NCBI GenBank assembly: GCA_027017505.1
Contig: JALUQR010000072.1
Location: forward strand, 1-5,038
Reading direction: 5' to 3'
Source of the DNA: a bacterium
Lineage (GTDB): Bacteria > Desulfobacterota > GWC2-55-46 > DRQE01
DNA length: 5,038 nt
Shown here piece by piece: positions 1-5,038 of this stretch (positions within the stretch are counted from its first letter, which is position 1; every line of letters starts with the position of its first letter). A model generated the notes under the pieces. That model worked only from the letters and a program-made list of their open reading frames with translations, had not been told where the DNA came from and did not search any database. Both the position numbers and the translations under genes were made by a program.

Positions 1-321
1 AAGTGGATACTGGAGAACCTGGGCAGAAATAGCAGCATACTGTCCAGAAAACCCATAGTTGTCTATTACGCCGATGCGAATTTTATAGATATATGGAACA
101 AGAAGGGCTGGAAACTCGGGCGCATAACAGAATACGGCAGGCGTCATGGTGCACAGTATCTTGCAGGTTATCCACACAAGCTCGGAAGACTCATACCCGA
201 CTTCGACAGGGAAGAAAGAAGATACTTAAAGAGGATAAAGTCCTTCCCCGCCGATGGCGGGAAAGAATATGTGATATATAAGATACTGAAGGAGGGATGC
301 AAGGGCTGCAAGGGAAGATGA
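1..321 (+). CDS. C-terminal end of a probable membrane glycosyltransferase (GT39/PMT-like), partial
   Basis: Frame 1 is open from the left edge to a TGA at 319-321 and gives the last 106 residues of a protein whose start lies outside the window. The fragment is soluble and basic, with no membrane helix. Its arrangement is an SRKPIVVYYAD stretch (residues 15-25), then ITEYGRRHGAQYLAG (42-56), a charged segment, and a final strand KEYVIYKIL (88-96). This resembles the small extracytoplasmic domain that closes many multi-membrane GT39/PMT-type glycosyltransferases, where an 'xRKP...YYAxA...' strand precedes 'xxYxxxHGAxYL'. The assignment rests on recalled family pattern only, because the catalytic and membrane parts are missing. 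The tail CKGCKGR holds two cysteines and adds no recognised motif. The gene is co-directional with the export operon but separated from it by 283 bases, so it may be a separate transcription unit. An alternative is an unrelated hypothetical protein. Confidence 0.5.
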   Translation, partial: KWILENLGRNSSILSRKPIVVYYADANFIDIWNKKGWKLGRITEYGRRHGAQYLAGYPHKLGRLIPDFDREERRYLKRIKSFPADGGKEYVIYKILKEGCKGCKGR

Positions 322-334
322 GGAGACCTGCATC

Positions 335-487
335 ATGCATAAGGCAGGGACAGGACACCGAATCGCCGCATATGGGGTGAGGCCAAACGGCGCACACAGA
401 GCCTTTGCCGAAAGGCTACCCCCCCGGAAAGACCCCCCACCAGACAATAGACACAGGACATTTATGGATTGGCTTGGTGTCGTGTGA
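335..487 (+). CDS. Doubtful 50-residue small ORF in the leader
   Basis: An ATG at 335 opens a 50-codon frame ending in TGA at 485-487. AGGAG at 321-325 lies nine bases upstream, an acceptable Shine-Dalgarno position overlapping the stop of the previous gene. The predicted peptide is basic and proline-rich, with LPPRKDPPPDN near residues 28-38 and the end DWLGVV. It has no membrane helix, no signal peptide and no motif I recognise. It runs through the structured segment and the C7 tract at 419-425, so a one-base slip would change the frame after about residue 28. It may be a chance ORF, a leader peptide or a remnant of a decayed gene; chance is the most likely. Confidence 0.15.
   Translation: MHKAGTGHRIAAYGVRPNGAHRAFAERLPPRKDPPPDNRHRTFMDWLGVV
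364..422 (+). other. Candidate structured RNA: two stems with a possible pseudoknot
   Basis: A 7-bp perfect stem forms between 400-406 (AGCCTTT) and 411-417 (AAAGGCT), closed by the tetraloop GCCG at 407-410. Just upstream, 364-368 (CGCCG) can pair with 388-392 (CGGCG) around a 19-base loop. Within that loop, GGGGT (374-378) is complementary to ACCCC (418-422) directly after the second hairpin, which would make a pseudoknot. CGGC at 388-391 could also pair with the GCCG tetraloop, giving a competing fold. These pairings are seen by eye; no folding energy was computed. The element matches no riboswitch class I can name. It is not an intrinsic terminator because C's, not T's, follow. Strand is uncertain, since perfect stems also exist in the antisense RNA. 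A leader regulating the export operon is inference. Confidence 0.3.
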
Positions 488-541
488 ATTTTGGATTGCC
501 AGACAGAACATATCAGGATAAAATATGAAACTCGGACACCT

Positions 542-570
542 TTGTAGTTCTTGACAATTTCGGCTATGAT
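542..570 (+). promoter_or_regulatory. Possible sigma-70-type promoter for the export operon
   Basis: TATGAT at 565-570 matches the -10 consensus at five of six positions, and TTGTAG at 542-547 lies 17 bases upstream as a weak -35 (TTG only). Transcription would start near 577, about 28 bases before the permease start. A perfect TTGACA at 551-556 is also present, but no reasonable -10 lies 16-18 bases after it. If this promoter is used, the structured element at 364-422 would be outside the transcript, unless a second promoter lies further upstream. Confidence 0.3.
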
Positions 571-604
571 ACTTGCACCAGCAAAGTAGGTATAAAAACA
601 GGGC

Positions 605-1387
605 TTGAGAAAAGTGTTGAACAGTAAAGGGACAAGGTATTACTTCGACCTGATTACCATCCTTACGCATAAGGAGTTGAAGGTCCGCTACAAGAGCAGC
701 TTTCTGGGCTATCTCTGGTCAATTCTCCATCCACTTGCCTTTGCCCTTGTGTTCTTTCTGGCATTTAAGGTGGTAATGAGGATACAGATGGAGGATTACG
801 CATTATTCCTTATAGCCGGCCTTTTCCCCTGGCAGTGGTTTTCCAATTCGGTAACATTTTCACCAACATTATTCATTAGTAATGTAAGTATTATAAAGAA
901 GGTAAATTTTCCACGGGACACCCTGCCGTTTTCCATGGTCTTGCAGGATATGATACACTTTATCTTTGCTGTACTTGTGATAACAACCTTTCTTTTCGTC
1001 TATGACAAGAGGCCATTTATAAGCTGGCTCTACGGATTACCGATATTGCTCTTTTTGCAATTTACCATGACTTACGGTATAGCGCTTATGGTATCTTCCG
1101 TCAATGTATTCTTCAGAGACCTTGAGAGATTGACCGGTATTGTCATCACACTGCTATTTTACTGCACACCAATCATCTATCCAGAGACAATGGTGCCAGA
1201 GAGATACAGGTATTTGCTGGACCTCAATCCACTTGCCCCTCTCATGATAAGCTGGAGGAACCTCTTTCTCGAAGGCAGTCTTGATGGCTGGATGTTAACG
1301 ATGAGCCTTTTTTACAGTGTGCTTTCTTTTGTTGCGGGTTATGCTGTATTCAGGAAATTAAACTGGAGGTTTGCTGAGGTCTTATGA
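605..1387 (+). CDS. wzm: Polysaccharide ABC exporter, permease subunit (Wzm/TagG/KpsM family)
   Basis: This is the inner-membrane channel half of an ABC-2 exporter that moves lipid-linked polysaccharide from cytoplasm to periplasm. The 260-residue length is typical of the family. An amphipathic N-terminus leads into the hallmark LKVRYKSSFLGYLW (25-38). About six hydrophobic segments follow, near 38-57, 65-85, 110-133, 142-165, 176-192 and 231-248. Other family signatures are KKVNFPRDTLP (98-108), NVFFRDLERL (167-176), YCTPIIYP (186-193) and LNPLAPLM (208-215). An in-frame TAA at 593-595 limits the start to TTG 605, GTG 614 or TTG 617. There is no ATG, and AGGG at 600-603 is the only weak ribosome-binding candidate; it suits GTG 614 (10-base spacing) better than TTG 605. 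The stop overlaps the ATPase start as ATGA, implying translational coupling. Family assignment is firm; which polymer it carries is inferred from neighbours. Confidence 0.93.
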   Translation: MRKVLNSKGTRYYFDLITILTHKELKVRYKSSFLGYLWSILHPLAFALVFFLAFKVVMRIQMEDYALFLIAGLFPWQWFSNSVTFSPTLFISNVSIIKKVNFPRDTLPFSMVLQDMIHFIFAVLVITTFLFVYDKRPFISWLYGLPILLFLQFTMTYGIALMVSSVNVFFRDLERLTGIVITLLFYCTPIIYPETMVPERYRYLLDLNPLAPLMISWRNLFLEGSLDGWMLTMSLFYSVLSFVAGYAVFRKLNWRFAEVL

Positions 1388-2118
1388 GTGAGCCTGTTAT
1401 CGTCCTTGATAATGTTAACAAGAGTTATCCTGTTTACCACCATCTTATAGGATTCAAGAATTTTATCTTAAATCTTCCAGGAGCGATAAGGTCTTTCAAG
1501 CGTGCCAGTTATGAAGTATTCCATAGTATATCTTTTGAGGTCAGAAATGGAGAGACCCTGGGTATAATAGGCAGAAATGGCACGGGCAAGAGCACCATAC
1601 TTGGGCTTATAGCAGGTGTGTTGAAGCCATCCTCTGGAAGGGTGGTGGTAAAAAAAAGAGTTACCCCGATACTCGAGCTCGGTGCAGGATTTCACCACGA
1701 GCTTACTGGCAGGGAAAACATAGTGCTAAATGGCGTGCTTCTGGGGTGCCTCAAAAAGGTGGCCGAGGAAAGGCTCGATGAAATCGTAGAGTTCTCAGAA
1801 CTGGGTGAATTCATAGACCAGCCCATAAAGACCTATTCCAGCGGTATGCTTGCAAGGCTTGCCTTCAGCGTGGTAATATCTCTTGACCCCGAGATACTCC
1901 TCATAGACGAGGTTCTGGCAGTGGGGGACAAGGACTTCCAGAAAAAATGCCTTGAAAGGATGATGGAGCTAAAAAAGAAGGGCGTTACGATGGTCTTCGT
2001 ATCCCACGCAATGGAGGATGTAAAGAGGATATGTGACAGGGTGATATGGATTGAGGACCACAAGATAAAGATGGAGGGAGAGCCTGAAAGGGTTATATCA
2101 AGCTACTTAAGCTCATGA
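1384..2118 (+). CDS. wzt: Polysaccharide ABC exporter, ATP-binding subunit (short Wzt/TagH type)
   Basis: This cytoplasmic ATPase powers the adjacent permease. In order it shows the Wzt-like N-terminus VNKSYPVYH (11-19), Walker A GRNGTGKST (63-71), the family segment LELGAGFHHELTGREN (97-112), signature YSSGMLARLAF (151-161), Walker B ILLIDEVLAVGD (171-182) with catalytic E176, and switch histidine H208 in SHAM. All key residues are intact. It ends at residue 244, just after the nucleotide-binding fold, so the C-terminal carbohydrate-binding domain of E. coli O8/O9a-type Wzt is absent. Short forms exist in systems that couple synthesis and export without cap recognition, such as Klebsiella O2a and KpsT of capsule export. 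The start is ATG 1384, overlapping the permease stop by four bases, with GAGG at 1376-1379 as ribosome-binding site. LPS O-antigen, capsule and other lipid-linked glycans remain possible cargoes. Confidence 0.94.
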   Translation: MSEPVIVLDNVNKSYPVYHHLIGFKNFILNLPGAIRSFKRASYEVFHSISFEVRNGETLGIIGRNGTGKSTILGLIAGVLKPSSGRVVVKKRVTPILELGAGFHHELTGRENIVLNGVLLGCLKKVAEERLDEIVEFSELGEFIDQPIKTYSSGMLARLAFSVVISLDPEILLIDEVLAVGDKDFQKKCLERMMELKKKGVTMVFVSHAMEDVKRICDRVIWIEDHKIKMEGEPERVISSYLSS

Positions 2119-2143
2119 TAAAAAAACAACCGGAGACACACCA

Positions 2144-3583
2144 ATGAAAGACCTTAAAGAACGGGTTGTGGAGGTAGAGGATGCCTCCAATACGGCCCCA
2201 CGGCACAGACCCCGCACCATTTACATAGACTGTACTGATACCTTCTTCAGGGGATTAAACACGGGAATACAGCGGGTGGTAAGAAACATGGTGAACAGGG
2301 CAAAGTATCTTGAGGAGACCTTCGGTATAAGGTGTGTTCCCGTGGTGTTTGCCTTTGGCAGTGCATGGGGGGTAACCAACTTTCAGAGGATTAGCAGACT
2401 CTACCGCACAAAACAGAAGCTCTACAGGTTTGCAAGGGCTCTGTTTCATCGTGCAGGGCTGGTTGCAGCTTATGTTGTGGGACTGGTGGCGTCTCTGCTT
2501 CCCGAAGGAAGGGTGAAGAGTCTGCTTAAGACCTTCTATAGCAGTGCACGGGGCCTTGCAAAAGAGGTGGGCAAAAAGGTGATGTTTCTTATAAACCTGC
2601 CCCTTCTTCTGCTCTACAGGCCTGTTGGAATCTCAAGGGGGGATATGCTCCTTGCCCCTGATGCCTTCTGGTCGTATAATATTACCGACTACCTAAGAGA
2701 GTTGGCACATCGTGGGGTATTTACTGTTACCGTGATATACGACCTCATACCCATTTCGTACCCACAATACTGCGATGAAAATTATGTTCGTACCTTCAGC
2801 ATCGCTGTAGACAGAATGTTGCTTACAAGTGATGGAGTTATAGGAATATCAAAAACTGTAAGGGATGAGGTAAGAGATTACATATACAGGAAGCCGGTAC
2901 TGTCCAGGAAGGCCCTGATAGTTGATTACTTCTATCTGGGAGCAAATTTTGAGAACGAGATAAGAAAAACAGGGCAGATCCGCAACTGGCCCCCCGAACT
3001 ATGGGGAAAGGAGAAGGTGTATCTTATGGTTGGAAGTATTGAACCAAGGAAGGGTTATGATTTTGTGCTCACCGCCTTTGAGAAGATGTGGGCACAGGGC
3101 TCTGAGGCAAGGCTTCTTATAGTGGGCAGGGTTGGCTGGAGGTGTGCTGATATTGTAGAGCGCATCAGGAACAGTCCTTACCTTAATTCAAGGCTCTTCG
3201 CATTCCACGACATAAACGACGACGAGCTCCTCTACTGCTACGAACACTCCACCGCCCTTATCTTTGCGTCACGGGTTGAGGGCTTCGGGCTACCACTCGT
3301 TGAGGCGATGGAAAGGGGCATACCAGTTGTTGCAAGTGACATTCCTGTGTTCAGAGAGATAGGCGGAGATTATCCTGTCTATTTCTCCCTCAATTCTGTG
3401 GACTCACTTATATCCGCACTCAAGAAGGTATCCACAAGGAGGCCCGAGCGAAGAAGGTGGATAAGCTGGGACGAATCTGTTACAACACTTATGAAGAAGG
3501 CCTTGAGGATATACGCTATAAAGAAACAAGAACAGGAGATGGAATCAACAGATAAAAGGATGATTGCACGGGATGGATATTAA
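2144..3583 (+). CDS. GT4-family (GT-B) glycosyltransferase with hydrophobic insert
   Basis: This protein probably transfers a sugar from a nucleotide donor onto the growing lipid-linked glycan at the cytoplasmic face. The N-terminal domain opens with YIDCTDTF (27-34) and TGIQRVVRN (40-48), a glycan-assembly GT4 motif, and has VIYDLIPISYPQY (197-209). The C-terminal domain carries the donor-site features GSIEPRKGYD (297-306), the EX7E pair E379/E387 in EGFGLPLVE, and ASDIPVFREI (397-406). At 479 residues it exceeds common GT4 enzymes of about 350-400. The extra length sits mostly at about 85-165, with two hydrophobic stretches (104-119 and 145-158) between basic segments, suggesting membrane attachment. 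The tail from 460 is charged. Start ATG 2144 has GGAG at 2132-2135, eight bases upstream, and the gene follows wzt by 25 bases. The sugar and linkage cannot be told from sequence; mannosyl- or rhamnosyltransferase activity is a guess from linked Gmd. Confidence 0.87.
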   Translation: MKDLKERVVEVEDASNTAPRHRPRTIYIDCTDTFFRGLNTGIQRVVRNMVNRAKYLEETFGIRCVPVVFAFGSAWGVTNFQRISRLYRTKQKLYRFARALFHRAGLVAAYVVGLVASLLPEGRVKSLLKTFYSSARGLAKEVGKKVMFLINLPLLLLYRPVGISRGDMLLAPDAFWSYNITDYLRELAHRGVFTVTVIYDLIPISYPQYCDENYVRTFSIAVDRMLLTSDGVIGISKTVRDEVRDYIYRKPVLSRKALIVDYFYLGANFENEIRKTGQIRNWPPELWGKEKVYLMVGSIEPRKGYDFVLTAFEKMWAQGSEARLLIVGRVGWRCADIVERIRNSPYLNSRLFAFHDINDDELLYCYEHSTALIFASRVEGFGLPLVEAMERGIPVVASDIPVFREIGGDYPVYFSLNSVDSLISALKKVSTRRPERRRWISWDESVTTLMKKALRIYAIKKQEQEMESTDKRMIARDGY

Positions 3584-4298
3584 GGGCATCATAAAAGGGA
3601 TACCCCTGATAGGGCCTCTTGCAGTCTGGGGCAAGCGTAAGTTATCGGTAATCCTTCAGGGCACCAGGAGTGCTGAAACATCAACCCAGAACGAGATAAA
3701 GGATGAAAGGGATGCATCCTGGACAAGGTTCTATTCCACAGATGTAACAAAAGAATTCATGGATGCCAACATAGAACATCATAAGTTCTTTGTGGATCAC
3801 ATCATTAAACTTTCACAAAGATTAAGAAGAAAAAGGCTTGCTGAAATCGGTATAGGAACAGCAACCATGTCCATATACTTTTCGCAGAAGTCTTTTGATG
3901 TTACTGGTATTGATAACGAACCCATGATCGTGAAGAAGGCTATGGACGCCAATAAACAGTTTAATGGCAATGCCAGATTCATATGTGTGGACGCTTTGGA
4001 TATGCCCCGTTTCTTCAGACCCAAACTGTTTGATGTGGCGTTTTCCCAAGGCACTATGGAACACTTTGATGATGAAGGGATAAAAAAGATGCTTAAGGCA
4101 CAACTCTTCGTTGCAGAGTATGTTGTGTTTTCAGTTCCGTCTTGTAACTGGCACAAAAAGGACTTTGGAGACGAAAGACTCATGACAAAGGAAGAGTGGA
4201 GGAGAATACTGGAAAAAGGAGGCTTCCACATTGAGCTTGTAACCTATTATCAAAATGACCTCCATGTCCTGTGTGTGATAAGCGACAAGACGAATTGA
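3573..4298 (+). CDS. Class I SAM-dependent methyltransferase
   Basis: The protein (241 residues from this start) has a Rossmann-type methyltransferase core. SAM motif I is EIGIGTAT (91-98), the acidic residue after strand 2 is D114 in TGIDNEP, D140 in CVDALD is the usual adenine-contact region, and FDVAFSQGTMEHF (153-165) is the strand-4 motif of the Methyltransf_11/25 type. The N-terminus has a hydrophobic patch, IIKGIPLIGPLAVWG (6-20), followed by basic residues, perhaps for membrane contact. ATG 3573 is chosen over TTG 3564: it overlaps the glycosyltransferase stop by 11 bases, consistent with coupling. Its AAGGA (3556-3560) is rather far, at 12 bases, whereas it is too close to TTG 3564, at three. 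Position in a glycan locus suggests sugar O-methylation or chain-end capping, as in methylated rhamnans or E. coli O8. The acceptor is unknown, and a lipid, quinone or protein acceptor is not excluded. Confidence 0.85.
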   Translation: MDIKGIIKGIPLIGPLAVWGKRKLSVILQGTRSAETSTQNEIKDERDASWTRFYSTDVTKEFMDANIEHHKFFVDHIIKLSQRLRRKRLAEIGIGTATMSIYFSQKSFDVTGIDNEPMIVKKAMDANKQFNGNARFICVDALDMPRFFRPKLFDVAFSQGTMEHFDDEGIKKMLKAQLFVAEYVVFSVPSCNWHKKDFGDERLMTKEEWRRILEKGGFHIELVTYYQNDLHVLCVISDKTN

Positions 4299-4312
4299 TA
4301 TATATAACCATT

Positions 4313-4320
4313 AAAGGAGG
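4313..4320 (+). promoter_or_regulatory. Strong Shine-Dalgarno site of gmd
   Basis: AAAGGAGG lies five bases before ATG 4326 and is the best ribosome-binding site in the window, much better than those of wzm or the methyltransferase. It fixes the gmd start and suggests higher translation of this precursor-making enzyme than of its operon partners. Confidence 0.85.
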
Positions 4321-4325
4321 ACAAG

Positions 4326-5038
4326 ATGTCAAAGACCGCACTCATCACGGGCATTCGTGGTCAGGACGGTGCATACCTTGCAAAATTGCTTCTTGAGAAG
4401 GGCTACACAGTCTTTGGGGCAGACCGTAGAAGTGCGACCTCGGATAACTGGCGCCTGAGAGAGCTGGGCATAGAGGGGGATGTGGAGATAGTCTACATGG
4501 ACCTACTTGAGCTCACGAACATAATACGCACCATAGAGAGGATAGGACCCGATGAGCTCTACAACCTTGCTGCACAGAGTTTCGTTGGTGTGTCTTTTGA
4601 ACAGCCCATTCTTACCTCCGAGGTTGATGCCATGGGTGTTTTAAGGCTACTCGAGGCAATAAGGACCGTAAAGCCCGATACAAGGTTCTACCAGGCATCC
4701 ACAAGTGAGCTATACGGAAAGGTTCAGGAGATACCACAGACTGAGAGGACCCCCTTCTATCCTCGCAGTCCTTACGGGGTGGCAAAACTCTTCGCCCACT
4801 GGATGACCGTCAACTACCGTGAGTCCTACGGGATGTTTGCCTGCTCGGGAATCCTTTTCAACCATGAGTCCCCCCTCAGGGGTCTCGAGTTTGTAACAAG
4901 AAAGATAACCTACTCTGTGGCGCGTATCAGGAGGGGGCTTCAGGACAGGGTGGTTCTCGGAAACCTCGAGGCAAAGAGGGACTGGGGCTATGCCGCAGAG
5001 TATGTGGAGGGGATGTGGCTCATGCTCCAGCAAGGAGA
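4326..5038 (+). CDS. gmd: GDP-mannose 4,6-dehydratase, partial (3' end beyond window)
   Basis: Gmd converts GDP-D-mannose to GDP-4-keto-6-deoxy-D-mannose, using bound NADP(H), in the cytoplasm. The first 237 codons are present. The extended-SDR nucleotide loop is TGIRGQDGAYLA (8-19), and RRS (34-36) is the NADP-phosphate site. Active-site residues lie in QASTSELYG (123-131; T126, E128) and SPYGVAK (148-154; Y150, K154). Substrate motifs LFNHESPLRG (177-186), FVTRKIT (189-195) and LGNLEAKRDWG (211-221) follow. The RLRELGI segment (43-49), the YGVAK form and the shortened region after RRS match the P. aeruginosa / Aneurinibacillus-type short Gmd rather than the E. coli colanic acid form. The gene starts 27 bases after the methyltransferase stop. 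Further genes such as rmd, fcl or per may follow outside the window and would decide the final sugar. Confidence 0.96.
   Translation, partial: MSKTALITGIRGQDGAYLAKLLLEKGYTVFGADRRSATSDNWRLRELGIEGDVEIVYMDLLELTNIIRTIERIGPDELYNLAAQSFVGVSFEQPILTSEVDAMGVLRLLEAIRTVKPDTRFYQASTSELYGKVQEIPQTERTPFYPRSPYGVAKLFAHWMTVNYRESYGMFACSGILFNHESPLRGLEFVTRKITYSVARIRRGLQDRVVLGNLEAKRDWGYAAEYVEGMWLMLQQG

Larger units (their letters stand above)
322..604 (+). other. Non-coding leader between the upstream gene and the export operon
   Basis: No convincing protein gene fills this interval, which is long compared with the overlapping or 25-27-base junctions downstream. Its left half (about 331-450) is rich in G and C runs and contains a strong hairpin, a second possible stem and a seven-C tract at 419-425. 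Its right half is more A/T-rich and contains a possible promoter. No intrinsic terminator is visible after the upstream gene, since no hairpin here is followed by a T run. The interval therefore looks like a regulatory leader, with a degraded gene as the main alternative. A weakly supported 50-codon ORF at 335-487 lies inside it. Confidence 0.6.

Noticed and set aside
93..281. A 62-codon + strand frame starting at ATG 93
   Set aside because: It overlaps, in another frame, the longer reading frame that is open from the window edge to 321 and looks like a real protein; its own product is low-complexity and basic with no ribosome-binding site.
405..425. ops/JUMPstart-like GGTAGC on the minus strand
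   Set aside because: It points away from the operon and matches only the core of the RfaH ops element; no full consensus is present on the coding strand.
400..425. Hairpin as rho-independent terminator of the upstream gene
   Set aside because: The stem is followed by ACCCCCCC rather than a T run.
376..430. Cyclic di-GMP-I (GEMM) riboswitch-like words such as GGCCAAACGG and GAAAGGCTACC
   Set aside because: The conserved GGCAAACC / GACGCAAAGCC / AGCCGGGUUACC framework and its two paired helices are not present in order; only short words resemble it.
551..556. Perfect TTGACA as -35 box
   Set aside because: No -10-like hexamer lies 16-18 bases downstream; TATGAT at 565 is only eight bases away, so it is paired instead with the weaker TTGTAG at 542.
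331..645. A minus-strand frame reading through the leader, with a protein-like run including GASIIAEIVKNYKGV
   Set aside because: It has no ATG or GTG start before its last third, extends into the wzm coding region and shows no recognisable family. A decayed gene or insertion-sequence remnant is possible but unsupported; no terminal inverted repeats or target duplication were seen.
3564..3572. TTG 3564 as methyltransferase start, adding three residues
   Set aside because: The Shine-Dalgarno-like AAGGA ends only three bases before it, which is too close; ATG 3573 fits better, though its 12-base spacing is long and the point is not settled.
3797..4231. A 144-codon minus-strand frame inside the methyltransferase gene
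   Set aside because: It lies wholly antisense to a clear methyltransferase, has no ribosome-binding site and no protein features; it is a shadow frame. The same holds for the minus-strand frames at 1468-1698, 1833-2063, 2255-2449, 3822-4103 and 4710-5033.

Overview
The window is a stretch of a bacterial cell-surface polysaccharide locus. All supported genes lie on the + strand: the 3' end of a probable membrane glycosyltransferase (1-321), a 283-base non-coding leader (322-604), then five tightly packed genes that look like one operon and run off the right edge. Base composition is roughly balanced by eye. Arginine is often AGG/AGA and isoleucine often ATA, which recalls thermophilic or anaerobic lineages such as Nitrospirota, but this is only an impression and no taxonomic marker is present.

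Layout: the first two operon genes encode the two halves of an ABC exporter of the Wzm/Wzt (TagG/TagH, KpsM/KpsT) class. They are a six-helix permease (605-1387) and a short ATPase (1384-2118) that overlap by 4 bases. Next come a GT4-type glycosyltransferase with an unusual hydrophobic insert (2144-3583), a class I SAM-dependent methyltransferase that overlaps it by 11 bases (3573-4298), and the first 237 codons of a GDP-mannose 4,6-dehydratase (4326-5038, cut by the window edge) behind a strong Shine-Dalgarno sequence.

How they fit together (inference): Gmd makes GDP-4-keto-6-deoxy-D-mannose, the precursor of GDP-D-rhamnose, GDP-L-fucose, GDP-perosamine and related sugars. The glycosyltransferase helps build a glycan on a lipid carrier in the cytoplasm, the methyltransferase may O-methylate a sugar or the chain end, and Wzm/Wzt exports the finished lipid-linked polymer. 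Gmd linked to Wzm/Wzt and GT4 enzymes is the logic of the Pseudomonas aeruginosa common polysaccharide antigen (D-rhamnan) cluster, and the Gmd resembles that short subfamily. The Wzt lacks the C-terminal carbohydrate-binding domain that reads methylated chain ends in the E. coli O8/O9a systems, so any methyl cap would need another reader or another role.

The genes belong to known families. The least explained part is the leader at 322-604, with a strong 7-bp hairpin, a second possible stem, a possible pseudoknot, a C7 tract and a 50-codon ORF with a Shine-Dalgarno-like site. No mobile element, CRISPR array, tRNA or rRNA was seen.
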